This document shows, piece by piece, positions 9,065 to 19,369 of a stretch of DNA of 64,000 nucleotides. The notes beneath the pieces were generated by a model, which ran no database searches, was not told the origin of the DNA, and was given only the letters and a program-made list of their open reading frames with translations. A program made the translations under genes and the position numbers. This stretch comes from Pseudomonas faucium. Lineage in GTDB: Bacteria; Pseudomonadota; Gammaproteobacteria; Pseudomonadales; Pseudomonadaceae. Numbering within the stretch: the first letter of the stretch is position 1; each line of letters opens with the position of its first letter. The DNA is taken from assembly GCF_021602585.1 (NCBI RefSeq), contig NZ_BQIP01000012.1, positions 99,022 through 163,021 on the forward strand, given 5' to 3'.

Positions 9065-9474
9065 GCCACCCCTAATGCCCTTGAATGATTGTCCCGGATC
9101 ATTCTTGCATCGCACGGATGCCTTGAATGACCCTGACGTATGTGGGCCGTGTGGTAACGCTGGCCCTTTGTTCTCATGCACGCTTGTGCACAGGTCTATT
9201 CCTTCCGTCAGGCCGGCCTGCGGAACAGCAAACTAAGGGCGGAACGACATGTCATTAAGGCGCCCATGTTGAGCAGGGCGCCCGGCGTTGACCTGTAGTG
9301 CACCGTCCATGGCCGCAATTGTCGTGCGTCACCTGCAAGTGTTGAAACAGCGAAGCGCTCCACGACCCGGTCCTTTGCCAGCGCGAGCATATTACCACCA
9401 AGTCTGGGGGCGCCTTGTGCAAACTGCTGCGTCAACCCACTGGGCGCCCGCGCCGACAACCCAGTTCCACAGGC
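9065..9474. other. 410-base gap between the fnlA-like gene and a GT4 gene
   Basis: Both flanking genes run on the minus strand and most cassette A junctions are tight, so the gap stands out. An 83-codon minus-strand frame (9208-9459) is open but matches nothing I recognise and lacks a ribosome-binding site. No hairpin with a T-tract was found. In O11-type loci, genes for an FnlB/WbjC reductase and an FnlC/WbjD epimerase would lie here. I read the gap as a possible deletion scar. Confidence 0.5.
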
Positions 9475-10485
9475 TCAGGTGTCGAGCGCCGACCTGACAA
9501 ATTCGAGTTTCAACAGCAAGGCCTTGATCCCTTCGACATCGAGACGTTCGGTATTGTGAGACGTGTAATCATCACCGCTCGAAATATCCGGCTCGCCTTC
9601 GACAAAGTATTTTTTGTAGTTAAGGTCACGGTTGTCTGCAGGAACCCGATAGTAACGCCCCATGTCTTCGGACTTGGCCATTTCTTCGCGGGACAACAGC
9701 GATTCGTACAGTTTTTCACCGTGTCGCGTGCCGATCACCTTGACCTCGGTCCGCCGCTTGAACAACTGCTGCAGCGCTTCTGCCAGTTCGCCCACGGTCG
9801 AAGCTGGGGCCTTCTGGATGAAGATATCACCCTGCTCGGCATGCTCGAAGGCGTGCAGCACCAAGTCTACAGAGTCTTCAAGCGACATCAGGAAGCGTGT
9901 CATTGACGGGTCGGTCACCGTGAGGTGCTCGCCCCGCTTAAGTTGTTCGATGAACAAAGGGATCACCGAACCTCGAGACGCCATAACATTGCCATAGCGG
10001 GTCGCGCATACTACCGGCCCACCGACCGGGATTGCCCGGGACTTGGCGACCATTATTTTTTCCGCCATAGCCTTGGAAATGCCCATGGCATTGATGGGAT
10101 AAACGGCTTTATCGGTGCTGAGCACCACCACGCGTTTCACACCGTTCGCCACCGCCGCGCTCAAAACATTTTCGGTGCCGATGACGTTGGTCTTGACCGA
10201 CTCCATCGGATAGAACTCGCATGAAGGCACCTGCTTCAACGCCGCCGCATGGAAGACGAAATCGACGCCGACCATTGCCTGCGCCAGGCTTTGGTAATCG
10301 CGTACGTCACCGATGTGGAACTTGACCTTGTCATTGCCCAAGGCAATGCGCATGTCTTCCTGTTTCTTCTCATCGCGGCTGAAGATGCGAATTTCGCGAA
10401 CACCTGTGTTCAGAAAACGCTTCAGCACGGTATTACCAAAAGAACCGGTACCGCCGGTGATCATCAAAACCTTGTTATCAAACAT
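9475..10485 (-). CDS. fnlA: FnlA/WbjB-like UDP-GlcNAc 4,6-dehydratase (orphan copy)
   Basis: 336 residues, a soluble SDR. TGGTGSFGNTVLKRFL at residue 10 binds NADP. The catalytic segment STDKAVYPINAMGISK (around residues 124-137) has Met in place of Tyr. ATRYGNVMASRGSVIPLF and GTRHGEKLYESL are typical of the family. FnlA starts UDP-L-FucNAc synthesis from UDP-GlcNAc and normally works with the reductase FnlB and 2-epimerase FnlC. Neither is next to this copy, but both flank the close homologue at 32048-33058. Inspection shows the two proteins are very similar along their whole length. It may act redundantly or supply another 6-deoxy sugar. Confidence 0.92.
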   Translation of the reverse strand: MFDNKVLMITGGTGSFGNTVLKRFLNTGVREIRIFSRDEKKQEDMRIALGNDKVKFHIGDVRDYQSLAQAMVGVDFVFHAAALKQVPSCEFYPMESVKTNVIGTENVLSAAVANGVKRVVVLSTDKAVYPINAMGISKAMAEKIMVAKSRAIPVGGPVVCATRYGNVMASRGSVIPLFIEQLKRGEHLTVTDPSMTRFLMSLEDSVDLVLHAFEHAEQGDIFIQKAPASTVGELAEALQQLFKRRTEVKVIGTRHGEKLYESLLSREEMAKSEDMGRYYRVPADNRDLNYKKYFVEGEPDISSGDDYTSHNTERLDVEGIKALLLKLEFVRSALDT

Positions 10486-10604
10486 GTGCTTCCCATCATG
10501 AATAAAGAAAGGAGCCTCGCCACCAAACAGCTCGAGACTCTCTGTCCACCGGTATATCCAACAGCCCTCACTGCGTGCATGCGAGGGCCCCGCAACAGCA
10601 ACTT

Positions 10605-12113
10605 CTACCGCCCGAGCTTACGCCGCGCCCAGCCGATCAACAGTTTGGTTTCACGTACTCTGCACGCGTACAACGCTGCGAAGTAACACCCCGCGAACGG
10701 TATGCACAGCACCAGCCACAGGCTCGACAGGTAGGCATCCATCACGCGCAACAGGGCAAACGCGAACGCCAGGCATGCGAGGGCGATGCACAAACTTCGG
10801 AGGTTCGGGCGCAACAACGCAATGCCTGCCTCGCGCTTTACGAAATAAGCGCCCAACATGAAGCTTAGGACAGTTGCAAACACCACCGCCCATGCCAGCC
10901 CCTGCAAACCGAACGTTCGGTAGGCGAGCAGGCTGATCGCCAAGTTCAGGAGCAGCGACGCAAGCGAGATGATGAACGGCCTCGAGGTATTGCCACAGGA
11001 AAAGAAGACGCGATTGAGCAGATCCCGGACTAAGGCGAAAGGAACGGCCAACAGGATCACCGACAAAACGCCTGCGACACGGGCAACGTCCGCCTCGGAA
11101 AACTTGCCTCGCATGAACAGGAGTTCGACGATCGGGTGGGCATAGAAGATCATGAACAGCACGACGGGCAGCGCACAGAGGAAGATGATGCGCAGGCAGA
11201 GATTCAAGTAGTCGTCCAGGCCATCACCGTCATCCCTGGCGACCAGCGCGGCGATTTTTGGAAACAACGTGGCCGTGAGAAACACCAGAAAAATAGACAG
11301 GAAGATCAGGTTCAGCTTGCCTGCATACCCCAACACCGAGATGGCCCCGGCCCCGAGTTGAGAGGCGAAATACACGCCCACGTAACTGTTGACTTGCTCG
11401 ACATAGAAGGACAAGGCTGCCGGCACAAACAGCATCAGCAGGCCTGGCCCCTTCAACGGCTCAGCGAAGGCGGCAAAGTTGAGGGTAAAGTAGCGACGGC
11501 TAGTCCAGGCATTTGCCACCATCAGCAGCAACCAAGCCGCCACGCCCAGGTACAGTATGTGCGTCAACCCGGACGACGCACTAAACAGTACCAGCCCCAG
11601 GCAGAACATCATATTGTTGACCAGCGGCACAATATAACTGGGTAACGGCCGCTTGTGTACGGTCTGCAGTGCATTGAGAAAAGCCACCACGGTAGACAAG
11701 GCAAAGGTCAACGCCACAATTCCCAGATAGTCGCCCGCCAGCGCCTTCACTTCGCGGCTCGCCGCGCCTGCAAATAATTCCACAAGTGGCTGCGCACCCA
11801 CCGTCACGCCGGCGCCCAACACCACAGAGATGGCCAGGAAAAATGCCAGGACACGCGTCAGGTTGGCATCTGTCTGGGCACGATCATTAGCCGACAGCAA
11901 GCGGGAGTACAGCGGCACGACCAAGACTGGAATGGATGAGTACACAGCAATGTACAACAGGGACGCAATTGAGTTAGCCAGGAAATAACCGTCAGTGACA
12001 GCCGATACACCGTAGTAATAGGTGAAAAGAATGTCCTTGAAGAACCCGCTCAGTTTACCGAGCAGGATCAGCAGAAAAGCCAACAACGCATAACTGAAGA
12101 GCCGCACTTTCAT
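10605..12113 (-). CDS. wzx: Wzx-type flippase, MurJ/MviN-like
   Basis: 502 residues with about fourteen hydrophobic segments. The start MKVRLFSYALLAFLLILLGK and a segment with KLNLIFLSIFLVFLTATLFP match the MurJ (MVF) branch of the MOP exporter superfamily rather than the usual Wzx (PST) branch. It sits directly after wzy with a 4-base overlap and within the O-antigen genes, so its cargo is taken to be the lipid-linked O-unit rather than lipid II; that is inference. The second flippase of the window (23126-24499) belongs to a different branch. Confidence 0.82.
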   Translation of the reverse strand: MKVRLFSYALLAFLLILLGKLSGFFKDILFTYYYGVSAVTDGYFLANSIASLLYIAVYSSIPVLVVPLYSRLLSANDRAQTDANLTRVLAFFLAISVVLGAGVTVGAQPLVELFAGAASREVKALAGDYLGIVALTFALSTVVAFLNALQTVHKRPLPSYIVPLVNNMMFCLGLVLFSASSGLTHILYLGVAAWLLLMVANAWTSRRYFTLNFAAFAEPLKGPGLLMLFVPAALSFYVEQVNSYVGVYFASQLGAGAISVLGYAGKLNLIFLSIFLVFLTATLFPKIAALVARDDGDGLDDYLNLCLRIIFLCALPVVLFMIFYAHPIVELLFMRGKFSEADVARVAGVLSVILLAVPFALVRDLLNRVFFSCGNTSRPFIISLASLLLNLAISLLAYRTFGLQGLAWAVVFATVLSFMLGAYFVKREAGIALLRPNLRSLCIALACLAFAFALLRVMDAYLSSLWLVLCIPFAGCYFAALYACRVRETKLLIGWARRKLGR

Positions 12114-13447
12114 TGCCCTGTCGCCTCACCCTGGCGCAACGGGGTGCGCAAGGCAACTGCCCGATTGCGCGAGAGCAGCCAGCCCAGCAGCAGCACCACC
12201 AACACCATCACGCCTGACAGGCTGTGCATGAGCTGATTGTTGGAGTAACTGAAAACCAGCCCCATCGAAAGGTAGATGAACAGTGGCCCGGAAAAAGGAT
12301 TGGAGGCGGCCACAGCCTGCAGCCATACGCGCGCATAGACATAGGCGAAAACCGGCGTGAGCAACACGACGCCTGGGAATGTAAAGTCCGAGGCCATCCA
12401 GGCAAACAACGAGTGCCACTTGTCGAATTCCCAACCATAGACTTCGCCGACACGATAGGGGTAGGTGTGTTCCAGTACCGCACCGCTGGCCCCCGTGAAA
12501 ATTTCGACGATACGCCCGAGCGAATAGGAGTTACCGACCAGATAAGACCATTCGAAGGGAAGTGTCAGACTCAGGTAGAGCCCATTGAGGCCGTTGGTGA
12601 AGTAACCAAGAAAAATACCCAGGGCCAGCGCATAATCTTCGCCGACCACACCAATCACCCAGGACTCGTAGTTCCAATAAACCAGGGGGTGAACCTTTTC
12701 GTAGATGTTGTCGATGCTGATGCCAGCCGCCTGATAGCGCTGCCGGAGAATTTCAACGAACAGGAAGAACACCACACAACCAAACACCCCACCCACCACC
12801 GCAGACCACAGTTTTACCCGCAGGCGGCGCGCGGCAGCGTTGATGGCAAACAGGAAGAAGCTGAAGATCACCAGATCGCCGAGATACTTTTGTTTGCCTA
12901 CGCCCAGCACGTTTACCAGCAAATAGGTCATCACGATGAATAAGAAGGTGGTTTTGCCAAGCCGTCCCATCACCGAGTAGTAGTAGAAGCCGAATAGCAA
13001 CGCCAGGGTAATGAATACCTGGAGGAAGATATTGAGAATATAGGCGGCGTCGACGGTCGCCTGGCCGCGCTCATAACCTTCATAGCCCGCCACATAGCTT
13101 TCACCAATGCCATCCAGGGACAAACCACCGCCGGATGAAATGAACCCGTACCACTGCACCACCGAGGCGACTGCGGCAAACAGCAACAACAGCTTGACGA
13201 GGCGGTTGACCCGGAACAGCGCGTTGAGCCGCCCGGCCTGGGTATCCACCAGTAGATTGTAATCACCGCGGGCGCCCATCAAGAAACCGACAGCGAATAG
13301 CACCAACATGGGCAACAGGAAAGTCATCAACAGCACGCTATCCATACCTTTGTATTCGATCGGCCCCAGGAAGAAACTGGCGAGGACGAAGACCGAATAG
13401 CCGATATATATATTGACGGGCAGATAACGGTAACTGAACCATTTCAT
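12110..13447 (-). CDS. wzy: O-antigen polymerase Wzy (candidate)
   Basis: 445 residues, about eleven to twelve membrane helices and a periplasmic loop in the second half (around residues 300-370, containing HTYPYRVGEVYGWEFDKWHS). Wzy proteins are recognised by topology and context rather than sequence. This one lies between an acyltransferase gene and wzx with 4-base overlaps on both sides, the classical place. It would join O-units in the periplasm under Wzz control. The two proteins at 25469-28623 are competing candidates for a second repeat unit. Confidence 0.82.
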   Translation of the reverse strand: MKWFSYRYLPVNIYIGYSVFVLASFFLGPIEYKGMDSVLLMTFLLPMLVLFAVGFLMGARGDYNLLVDTQAGRLNALFRVNRLVKLLLLFAAVASVVQWYGFISSGGGLSLDGIGESYVAGYEGYERGQATVDAAYILNIFLQVFITLALLFGFYYYSVMGRLGKTTFLFIVMTYLLVNVLGVGKQKYLGDLVIFSFFLFAINAAARRLRVKLWSAVVGGVFGCVVFFLFVEILRQRYQAAGISIDNIYEKVHPLVYWNYESWVIGVVGEDYALALGIFLGYFTNGLNGLYLSLTLPFEWSYLVGNSYSLGRIVEIFTGASGAVLEHTYPYRVGEVYGWEFDKWHSLFAWMASDFTFPGVVLLTPVFAYVYARVWLQAVAASNPFSGPLFIYLSMGLVFSYSNNQLMHSLSGVMVLVVLLLGWLLSRNRAVALRTPLRQGEATGQ

Positions 13448-13980
13448 GGCTTGTTGAAGATCCTTTTATAGGCGTCTACTTTCGCCTGGCCATGCAAATG
13501 ACCGATCTTCAGAGACTTGGCTTGCGCGCGCTGCAAGAAATCGTCTGTTTGCCCTACGACCCTCGCCGGGTTGCCCGCAACAATGGTGCCGTCCGCGACT
13601 GAGCGGGTAACCACTGCATTGGCGCCGACAATGCAATTATTACCGATGTTGACGCTGGGCAGAATCAGTGCCCCCATGCCGATGAAGACGTTATTACCCA
13701 CAGTAATTTCACCGGCCAACTCCAGGTCTGGTATTTCAGCCCTGAACGGCAAGGTGGACCCATCATGGCAGACGAAATGCGCGTTGATACTGATGAAGAC
13801 ATTGTCGCCCAAGGTCACCAGATAAGGCTCGGAGCTAAACATGGCGTAGCTCGAACCATAGATGGTGACGCGCCCTTTCATGTTCACCCCTATGCGTCGG
13901 GCATAGGCACTAGGATCGTAGGCTGCATAGAACCTCCGAAACGGTACGGTGAATACCTTGGAAAGTCTGCCAAGCCCCAT
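13444..13980 (-). CDS. Left-handed beta-helix acyltransferase (probable sugar O- or N-acetyltransferase)
   Basis: 178 residues. Hexapeptide-repeat sequence fills about residues 45-140, for example VTLGDNVFISINAHFVCHDG, ITVGNNVFIGMGALILPSVN and IGNNCIVGANAVVTRSV, ending with the typical IVAGNPARVVG. The likely catalytic His is in AHFVCHDG. It resembles WbbJ/CysE-type acetyltransferases and would decorate a sugar of the O-unit, either on the nucleotide or on the lipid-linked unit. It overlaps wzy by 4 bases and follows a glycosyltransferase almost directly. Confidence 0.85.
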   Translation of the reverse strand: MGLGRLSKVFTVPFRRFYAAYDPSAYARRIGVNMKGRVTIYGSSYAMFSSEPYLVTLGDNVFISINAHFVCHDGSTLPFRAEIPDLELAGEITVGNNVFIGMGALILPSVNIGNNCIVGANAVVTRSVADGTIVAGNPARVVGQTDDFLQRAQAKSLKIGHLHGQAKVDAYKRIFNKP

Positions 13981-13981
13981 C

Positions 13982-15175
13982 TCAAGCTCCTACTTCTTGC
14001 ATAAATTCAGCCACGTGCGGCCGATAGTTGTCATAGTGGAACGTCTTCGATTCAAACGCCTGCTGCTTCATGGTGTCGATCTCGGCGCGCGTCATCGCTA
14101 GCAGTGCCTCCACCACCCTGAGCTCGTCACCAGGCTTGGCGAGCACCACGCCGGCGCTGGCGGCAAAAGACTCCAGGCTGGGCATCTGGTTGGAAACGAC
14201 CGGCGTCCCGGCACTGATCGACTCGGCCAGCTTGGACGGGAACCCGGCAAGCGTGACGCGGGTACGGTCACGGAAAAAGATGCTGAAATCACTGCTGGCT
14301 ATGCAGTTCAACACCTGCTGGTTGGGTTTTCGCCCGTGAAACTCCACGCACGCCAGCATGTCACTCAACATCTGTTCGTGTTCCGGGAACACCCTTAGGT
14401 AGTCGGCTTGGGTAATACCGTACACATCGAACCTGAACGCGCTGCCTTTACGGAACAAGGCATGGAACAGTTGGATGCAGGTATCCAGCCGCTCTTTCAG
14501 GTTCGTACGGGAGCGGTTGACCTTGCCTGCATCAAATGGCGAACCCACGTAGATGAAATGCACAGCACGCTCGTCAACCACCAATGGCGGCGCCTTGAAG
14601 CGGTCGCCATCGAACAGCGTGGGTAATTCGACCGTCGCCTTGCCCCGACGCTGGTAAAAATCCGTCAGGTAACGACTGGTGGTAATGACCCCTTGGGTAC
14701 GCGGGTGCACGACATGCATACGCAAGGTGGTGTCGACATACTTGATCAGCCGATAGGAAAGGCTGCCACCCGTCGCGTCATACCATTCTGTCGCATCAGC
14801 CAAGGCTTTGATATCCAGGCGGCGGCACGCCTGCTGGATTCGCAGACTGGCCACTGCCGGATAGTTGTAGCAAATCGCTGCCACCGGTTTTACATCGCGC
14901 TCTGCGTTGAGCACATCCAGCACTGCGGGCAAGCCGACTAGATATTTCAACCATGCCAGGGTCCCGCGCGGGTAAGGTACTGCCCAGCATTCGAACCCGG
15001 AATGATCGGAGCGCATAGCGGCGGAGCCGACCGGCAATGCGGTGTCGATGCCAATGAAGACCACCTCGTAGCCAAGGTTGCGCAGGATCTTGCCATTGGC
15101 CAGTACCCTCAGCGCCGCAGCATTCTTGTCTGGCAGTTCAAACCCGCCGATGTAGAAAACGGTACCCTTGCTCAT
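13982..15175 (-). CDS. Glycosyltransferase, GT-B fold (GT4-like)
   Basis: 397 residues from the ATG at 15173-15175, with GGAAG about 10 bases upstream; a TTG six codons earlier is possible but less likely. The C-terminal half has AVHFIYVGSPFDAGKVNRSR at the domain start and FPSKLAESISAGTPVVSNQM, the acidic nucleotide-sugar-binding segment of GT4-like enzymes. The N-terminal domain is divergent. With the GT4 at 7934-9064 and WbpL it gives three transferases in cassette A, which would fit a trisaccharide repeat unit. Its sugar is unknown; GalNAcA is one option because the WbpP/WbpO genes are next to it. Confidence 0.82.
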   Translation of the reverse strand: MSKGTVFYIGGFELPDKNAAALRVLANGKILRNLGYEVVFIGIDTALPVGSAAMRSDHSGFECWAVPYPRGTLAWLKYLVGLPAVLDVLNAERDVKPVAAICYNYPAVASLRIQQACRRLDIKALADATEWYDATGGSLSYRLIKYVDTTLRMHVVHPRTQGVITTSRYLTDFYQRRGKATVELPTLFDGDRFKAPPLVVDERAVHFIYVGSPFDAGKVNRSRTNLKERLDTCIQLFHALFRKGSAFRFDVYGITQADYLRVFPEHEQMLSDMLACVEFHGRKPNQQVLNCIASSDFSIFFRDRTRVTLAGFPSKLAESISAGTPVVSNQMPSLESFAASAGVVLAKPGDELRVVEALLAMTRAEIDTMKQQAFESKTFHYDNYRPHVAEFMQEVGA

Positions 15176-15252
15176 ATCTTCCCAAGCTTCCAATCAGTCC
15201 GGCAGTGCCGTTACCCGCACGCCTGCAGCGCTATGCCCTGCAGGCGGCGACT

Positions 15253-16275
15253 TCACATCAACAAGTTGATGTACCAAGGCATCGCCTTCTGAATCCCTTC
15301 CTTGATAGTGAACTCAGGCCGATAGCCCAGGAGGGTGCTGGCCTTGCTGATATCAGCCTGGGAATGGCGCACATCCCCCTCGCGGAACGCTCGGTACAGG
15401 GGCGCCTTGGTATAAGGAGCACCATTCTCGCCCAGTGCCTGCGCCAAATAGGCGAACAGATCGTTGAGCGTCGTCCGGTCTCCCACGGCGACGTTGAACA
15501 CCTGATTCTGCGCAGCCTGCTGGCTGGTGGCGGCCAGCAGGTTCATCTGCACAACGTTTTCGATGAAACAGAAGTCACGACTGGTTTCACCATCACCATT
15601 GATGTGCACATCGGCCTGCTCCAACATTGCGGACGTCCACTTGGGAATTACCGCTGCGTAGGCGCCGTTTGGATCCTGCCGCTTGCCGAAAACGTTGAAG
15701 TAGCGCAAGCCAATGGTCTGGAAACCATAGGTACGGGCAAACACTTCAGCGTATAGCTCGTTCACGTATTTGGTCACCGCATAGGGTGACAATGGCTTGC
15801 CAATACGGTCTTCGACCTTCGGCAACCCTGGATGGTCACCGTAGGTAGAACTGCTCGCGGCGTAGGTGAAGCTTTTAACCTGCGCATCCCGAGCAGCGAC
15901 GAGCATGTTCAGAAAGCCGTCGATGTTGGTGGCATTGGTGGTGATAGGGTCATTGATCGATCGCGGCACCGAACCCAGCGCGGCTTGGTGCAATACATAA
16001 TCGACACCTTCGCAAGCCGCCTGGCAGTCCTGCAAGTTGCGGATATCACCTTCGATGAACTCGAAGGCTGCCCACTGTTCGGCGCTGACGTGCTGCTTCA
16101 CTTCATCCAGGTTGTGCTGATGACCGGTGGCAAAGTTGTCCAACCCTCGTACCCGCTGCCCCAGAAGGAGCAAGGTTTCCAGCAGATTGGAACCGATGAA
16201 GCCGGCGACGCCAGTGATCAGCCAGGTCCGTGGCGACAATGGCAATTCAGAGACGAGCGTCTGGTAAGCACTCAT
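15253..16275 (-). CDS. wbpP: UDP-N-acetylglucosamine 4-epimerase
   Basis: 340 residues from the ATG at 16273-16275, with AAAGGTG upstream; an earlier ATG at 16299 has no better site. [20 protein letters not shown] near residue 22 binds [21 protein letters not shown] and [14 protein letters not shown] give the Ser and YxxxK residues, and [20 protein letters not shown] is highly typical of WbpP/TviC. It interconverts UDP-GlcNAc and UDP-GalNAc. Together with wbpO, 57 bases away, it makes UDP-GalNAcA as in P. aeruginosa O6 and the Vi antigen. Confidence 0.94.
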   Translation of the reverse strand: MSAYQTLVSELPLSPRTWLITGVAGFIGSNLLETLLLLGQRVRGLDNFATGHQHNLDEVKQHVSAEQWAAFEFIEGDIRNLQDCQAACEGVDYVLHQAALGSVPRSINDPITTNATNIDGFLNMLVAARDAQVKSFTYAASSSTYGDHPGLPKVEDRIGKPLSPYAVTKYVNELYAEVFARTYGFQTIGLRYFNVFGKRQDPNGAYAAVIPKWTSAMLEQADVHINGDGETSRDFCFIENVVQMNLLAATSQQAAQNQVFNVAVGDRTTLNDLFAYLAQALGENGAPYTKAPLYRAFREGDVRHSQADISKASTLLGYRPEFTIKEGIQKAMPWYINLLM

Positions 16276-16332
16276 GTAGGCACCTTTAATTGATATCAAT
16301 CGAGCAACTGGAAACGACGAGCGCGCGCCAAC

Positions 16333-17610
<1,278 letters not shown>

Positions 17611-17863
17611 GTTCATTCCAAGATGTTTTACGAATCCAAGCAGGACGGTAGCCAGGCAAGCCAGGTCACGTCCGACAACAACTCCCATCACATCGAATTT
17701 GTAACGATGTGTAATTGGAGAGTTGCAACTCCAGTGGTTAATCCACCCGCCACTGCGCAAGCGGAAGCTCGTTTACTAATAGGCAGGCCATTGATGCATC
17801 AGATTGCAGCAGGATTTAACGGCAGCCGGCATTAACGGGTAATACCGGCTCCAGGCGCCCTAT

Positions 17864-19213
17864 TTAAGCTTTGGCGGAAGGCAGCGCTTCTGCTGGCAAG
17901 ATTTGCGCCACGGGCAAAATTTCCCCGCGCAATGCCTCGTTCTCGCGCGTACGCATGCGCATGGTATGGCGAATGAGCACGAAGACCATGCCGATCAGCA
18001 CGCCGATCGCCAGCCCCATGGCAATGACCAGCGACTTCTTGGGGAACACCGCGCGAAGCGGTTCAACCGCAGCTCTGTCGACGACCACCAGGCGCAGATC
18101 ACTCATGTCAGTGTCGATGCTCAGCAAGCGGGCACGCTCCGCGCGCAAGCCCTCGATATTCTTGAGGAACAGTTCGTCGTTCTTGCGCTGTTCAAGGGCT
18201 TGAATCTTCCGGTTCTGCTCCAGCATCAGCAGCTCCTTGCGGATTTCCGAAACGCGCGGAGAAACGAAGTCATCAGACGAACGATTGCGCAGCGCCTGCT
18301 TTTCCGCCTCAAGCGCATCGGTACCCATGAAGTAGAGGGGGATCTGCTGGTTGTTGATTTCGGTACGAATCACGTTCGCACCACTGTCAGCCTCGCTCAT
18401 TCCCATGGAGGATGGCGTGCTCGGCTTTTTCAGACCCAGCGTGCGGGCAATCGATATCGCTTCGTTCAACAACGCAATCCGATCATCACGACGCTGCTTC
18501 AGCTGAACCCTGAGGGCGCGCAGCTCATCATTGAGCTGGGCACGCTTGAGCACATCGTCTTCGCGCAGCACGGCAATTCGGCTCTGTTTGTTGGCTTCAT
18601 AATCGACCCGAACAACGGCCAACTGACCATCCAGTTCCTTGACCCGGTTGTCGATAATGACCTTGAGATCCTGGGAGATCTGCTCGCGCTCCCGCTGTAC
18701 CGCATACTGAACCAAGCCGTTGAGTACAGCCTTGCCGTCGACACCGGCAGGATAGCGCATGTCCACACCGATGAACTTCGCCAGCAAATTGGTCTTCTTC
18801 GGGTCAGGCTGTACGACTTTCAGCGCATTGCGGTTGAAATCCTCAAATGCCTGTTCCTGGGTCCGACCTGATTCGAGGTAGGCTGCCTGCAGCTCCTCGT
18901 TGGTGCGGAAGTACCCCAGCCGCGTATCGTAGCTGTCGAGCGAAGCTCCCAGCCGGTTGAGCGCTTGCTCCGGCGGCAGCTTGTAGATCTTGGTGCGGTT
19001 CAACGCATCCAGATCATTGATGGCGGCTGTGCGCAACAGCGTGCTGACTTCATATTCTGGCGTGACGAGGAATGCGTAAGCCGCAGCCACCAACCCCGAA
19101 GCCACGGCAACGGTGGCGATCTGGGCCTTTTTACGCCAGATCACCTGCAAGAGTGCAAGAAGGTCAACTTCGTCACGAACTGAAACGGAGGGAATCGAAG
19201 AAATGCTAGTCAC
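17864..19213 (-). CDS. wzz: Wzz chain-length regulator (long form)
   Basis: 449 residues with the classical layout. A short cytoplasmic N-terminus (VRDEVDLLALLQVIWRKK) is followed by a membrane helix (about 31-50), a long periplasmic coiled-coil-rich domain and a C-terminal membrane helix (about 393-414) ending in a cytoplasmic tail. Wzz oligomers set the modal length of O-antigen made by Wzy. A second, shorter Wzz lies 156 bases upstream. The sizes (449 and 354) resemble the long and short Wzz forms of P. aeruginosa, where the long one gives very long chains. Applying that here is inference. Confidence 0.9.
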   Translation of the reverse strand: MTSISSIPSVSVRDEVDLLALLQVIWRKKAQIATVAVASGLVAAAYAFLVTPEYEVSTLLRTAAINDLDALNRTKIYKLPPEQALNRLGASLDSYDTRLGYFRTNEELQAAYLESGRTQEQAFEDFNRNALKVVQPDPKKTNLLAKFIGVDMRYPAGVDGKAVLNGLVQYAVQREREQISQDLKVIIDNRVKELDGQLAVVRVDYEANKQSRIAVLREDDVLKRAQLNDELRALRVQLKQRRDDRIALLNEAISIARTLGLKKPSTPSSMGMSEADSGANVIRTEINNQQIPLYFMGTDALEAEKQALRNRSSDDFVSPRVSEIRKELLMLEQNRKIQALEQRKNDELFLKNIEGLRAERARLLSIDTDMSDLRLVVVDRAAVEPLRAVFPKKSLVIAMGLAIGVLIGMVFVLIRHTMRMRTRENEALRGEILPVAQILPAEALPSAKA

Positions 19214-19369
19214 GCTTAAGCCTGCCAGTGAGTGAGTCTCCCCACGGGATAAGGCAAGACAACGCCGGCAATAGACAGGCGGAACCCTCCTTGGCCCGAA
19301 TGGATGGAAGCCGGCATTATGCCATTTCTAGCATTTACTGACCATCGAAACGTGACAGTCAGGTGTCAG

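Noticed and set aside
9208-9459. 83-codon minus-strand frame in the gap next to the orphan fnlA
   Set aside because: No ribosome-binding site, no recognisable domain and Arg/Ala/Leu-rich composition typical of chance frames in GC-rich DNA.
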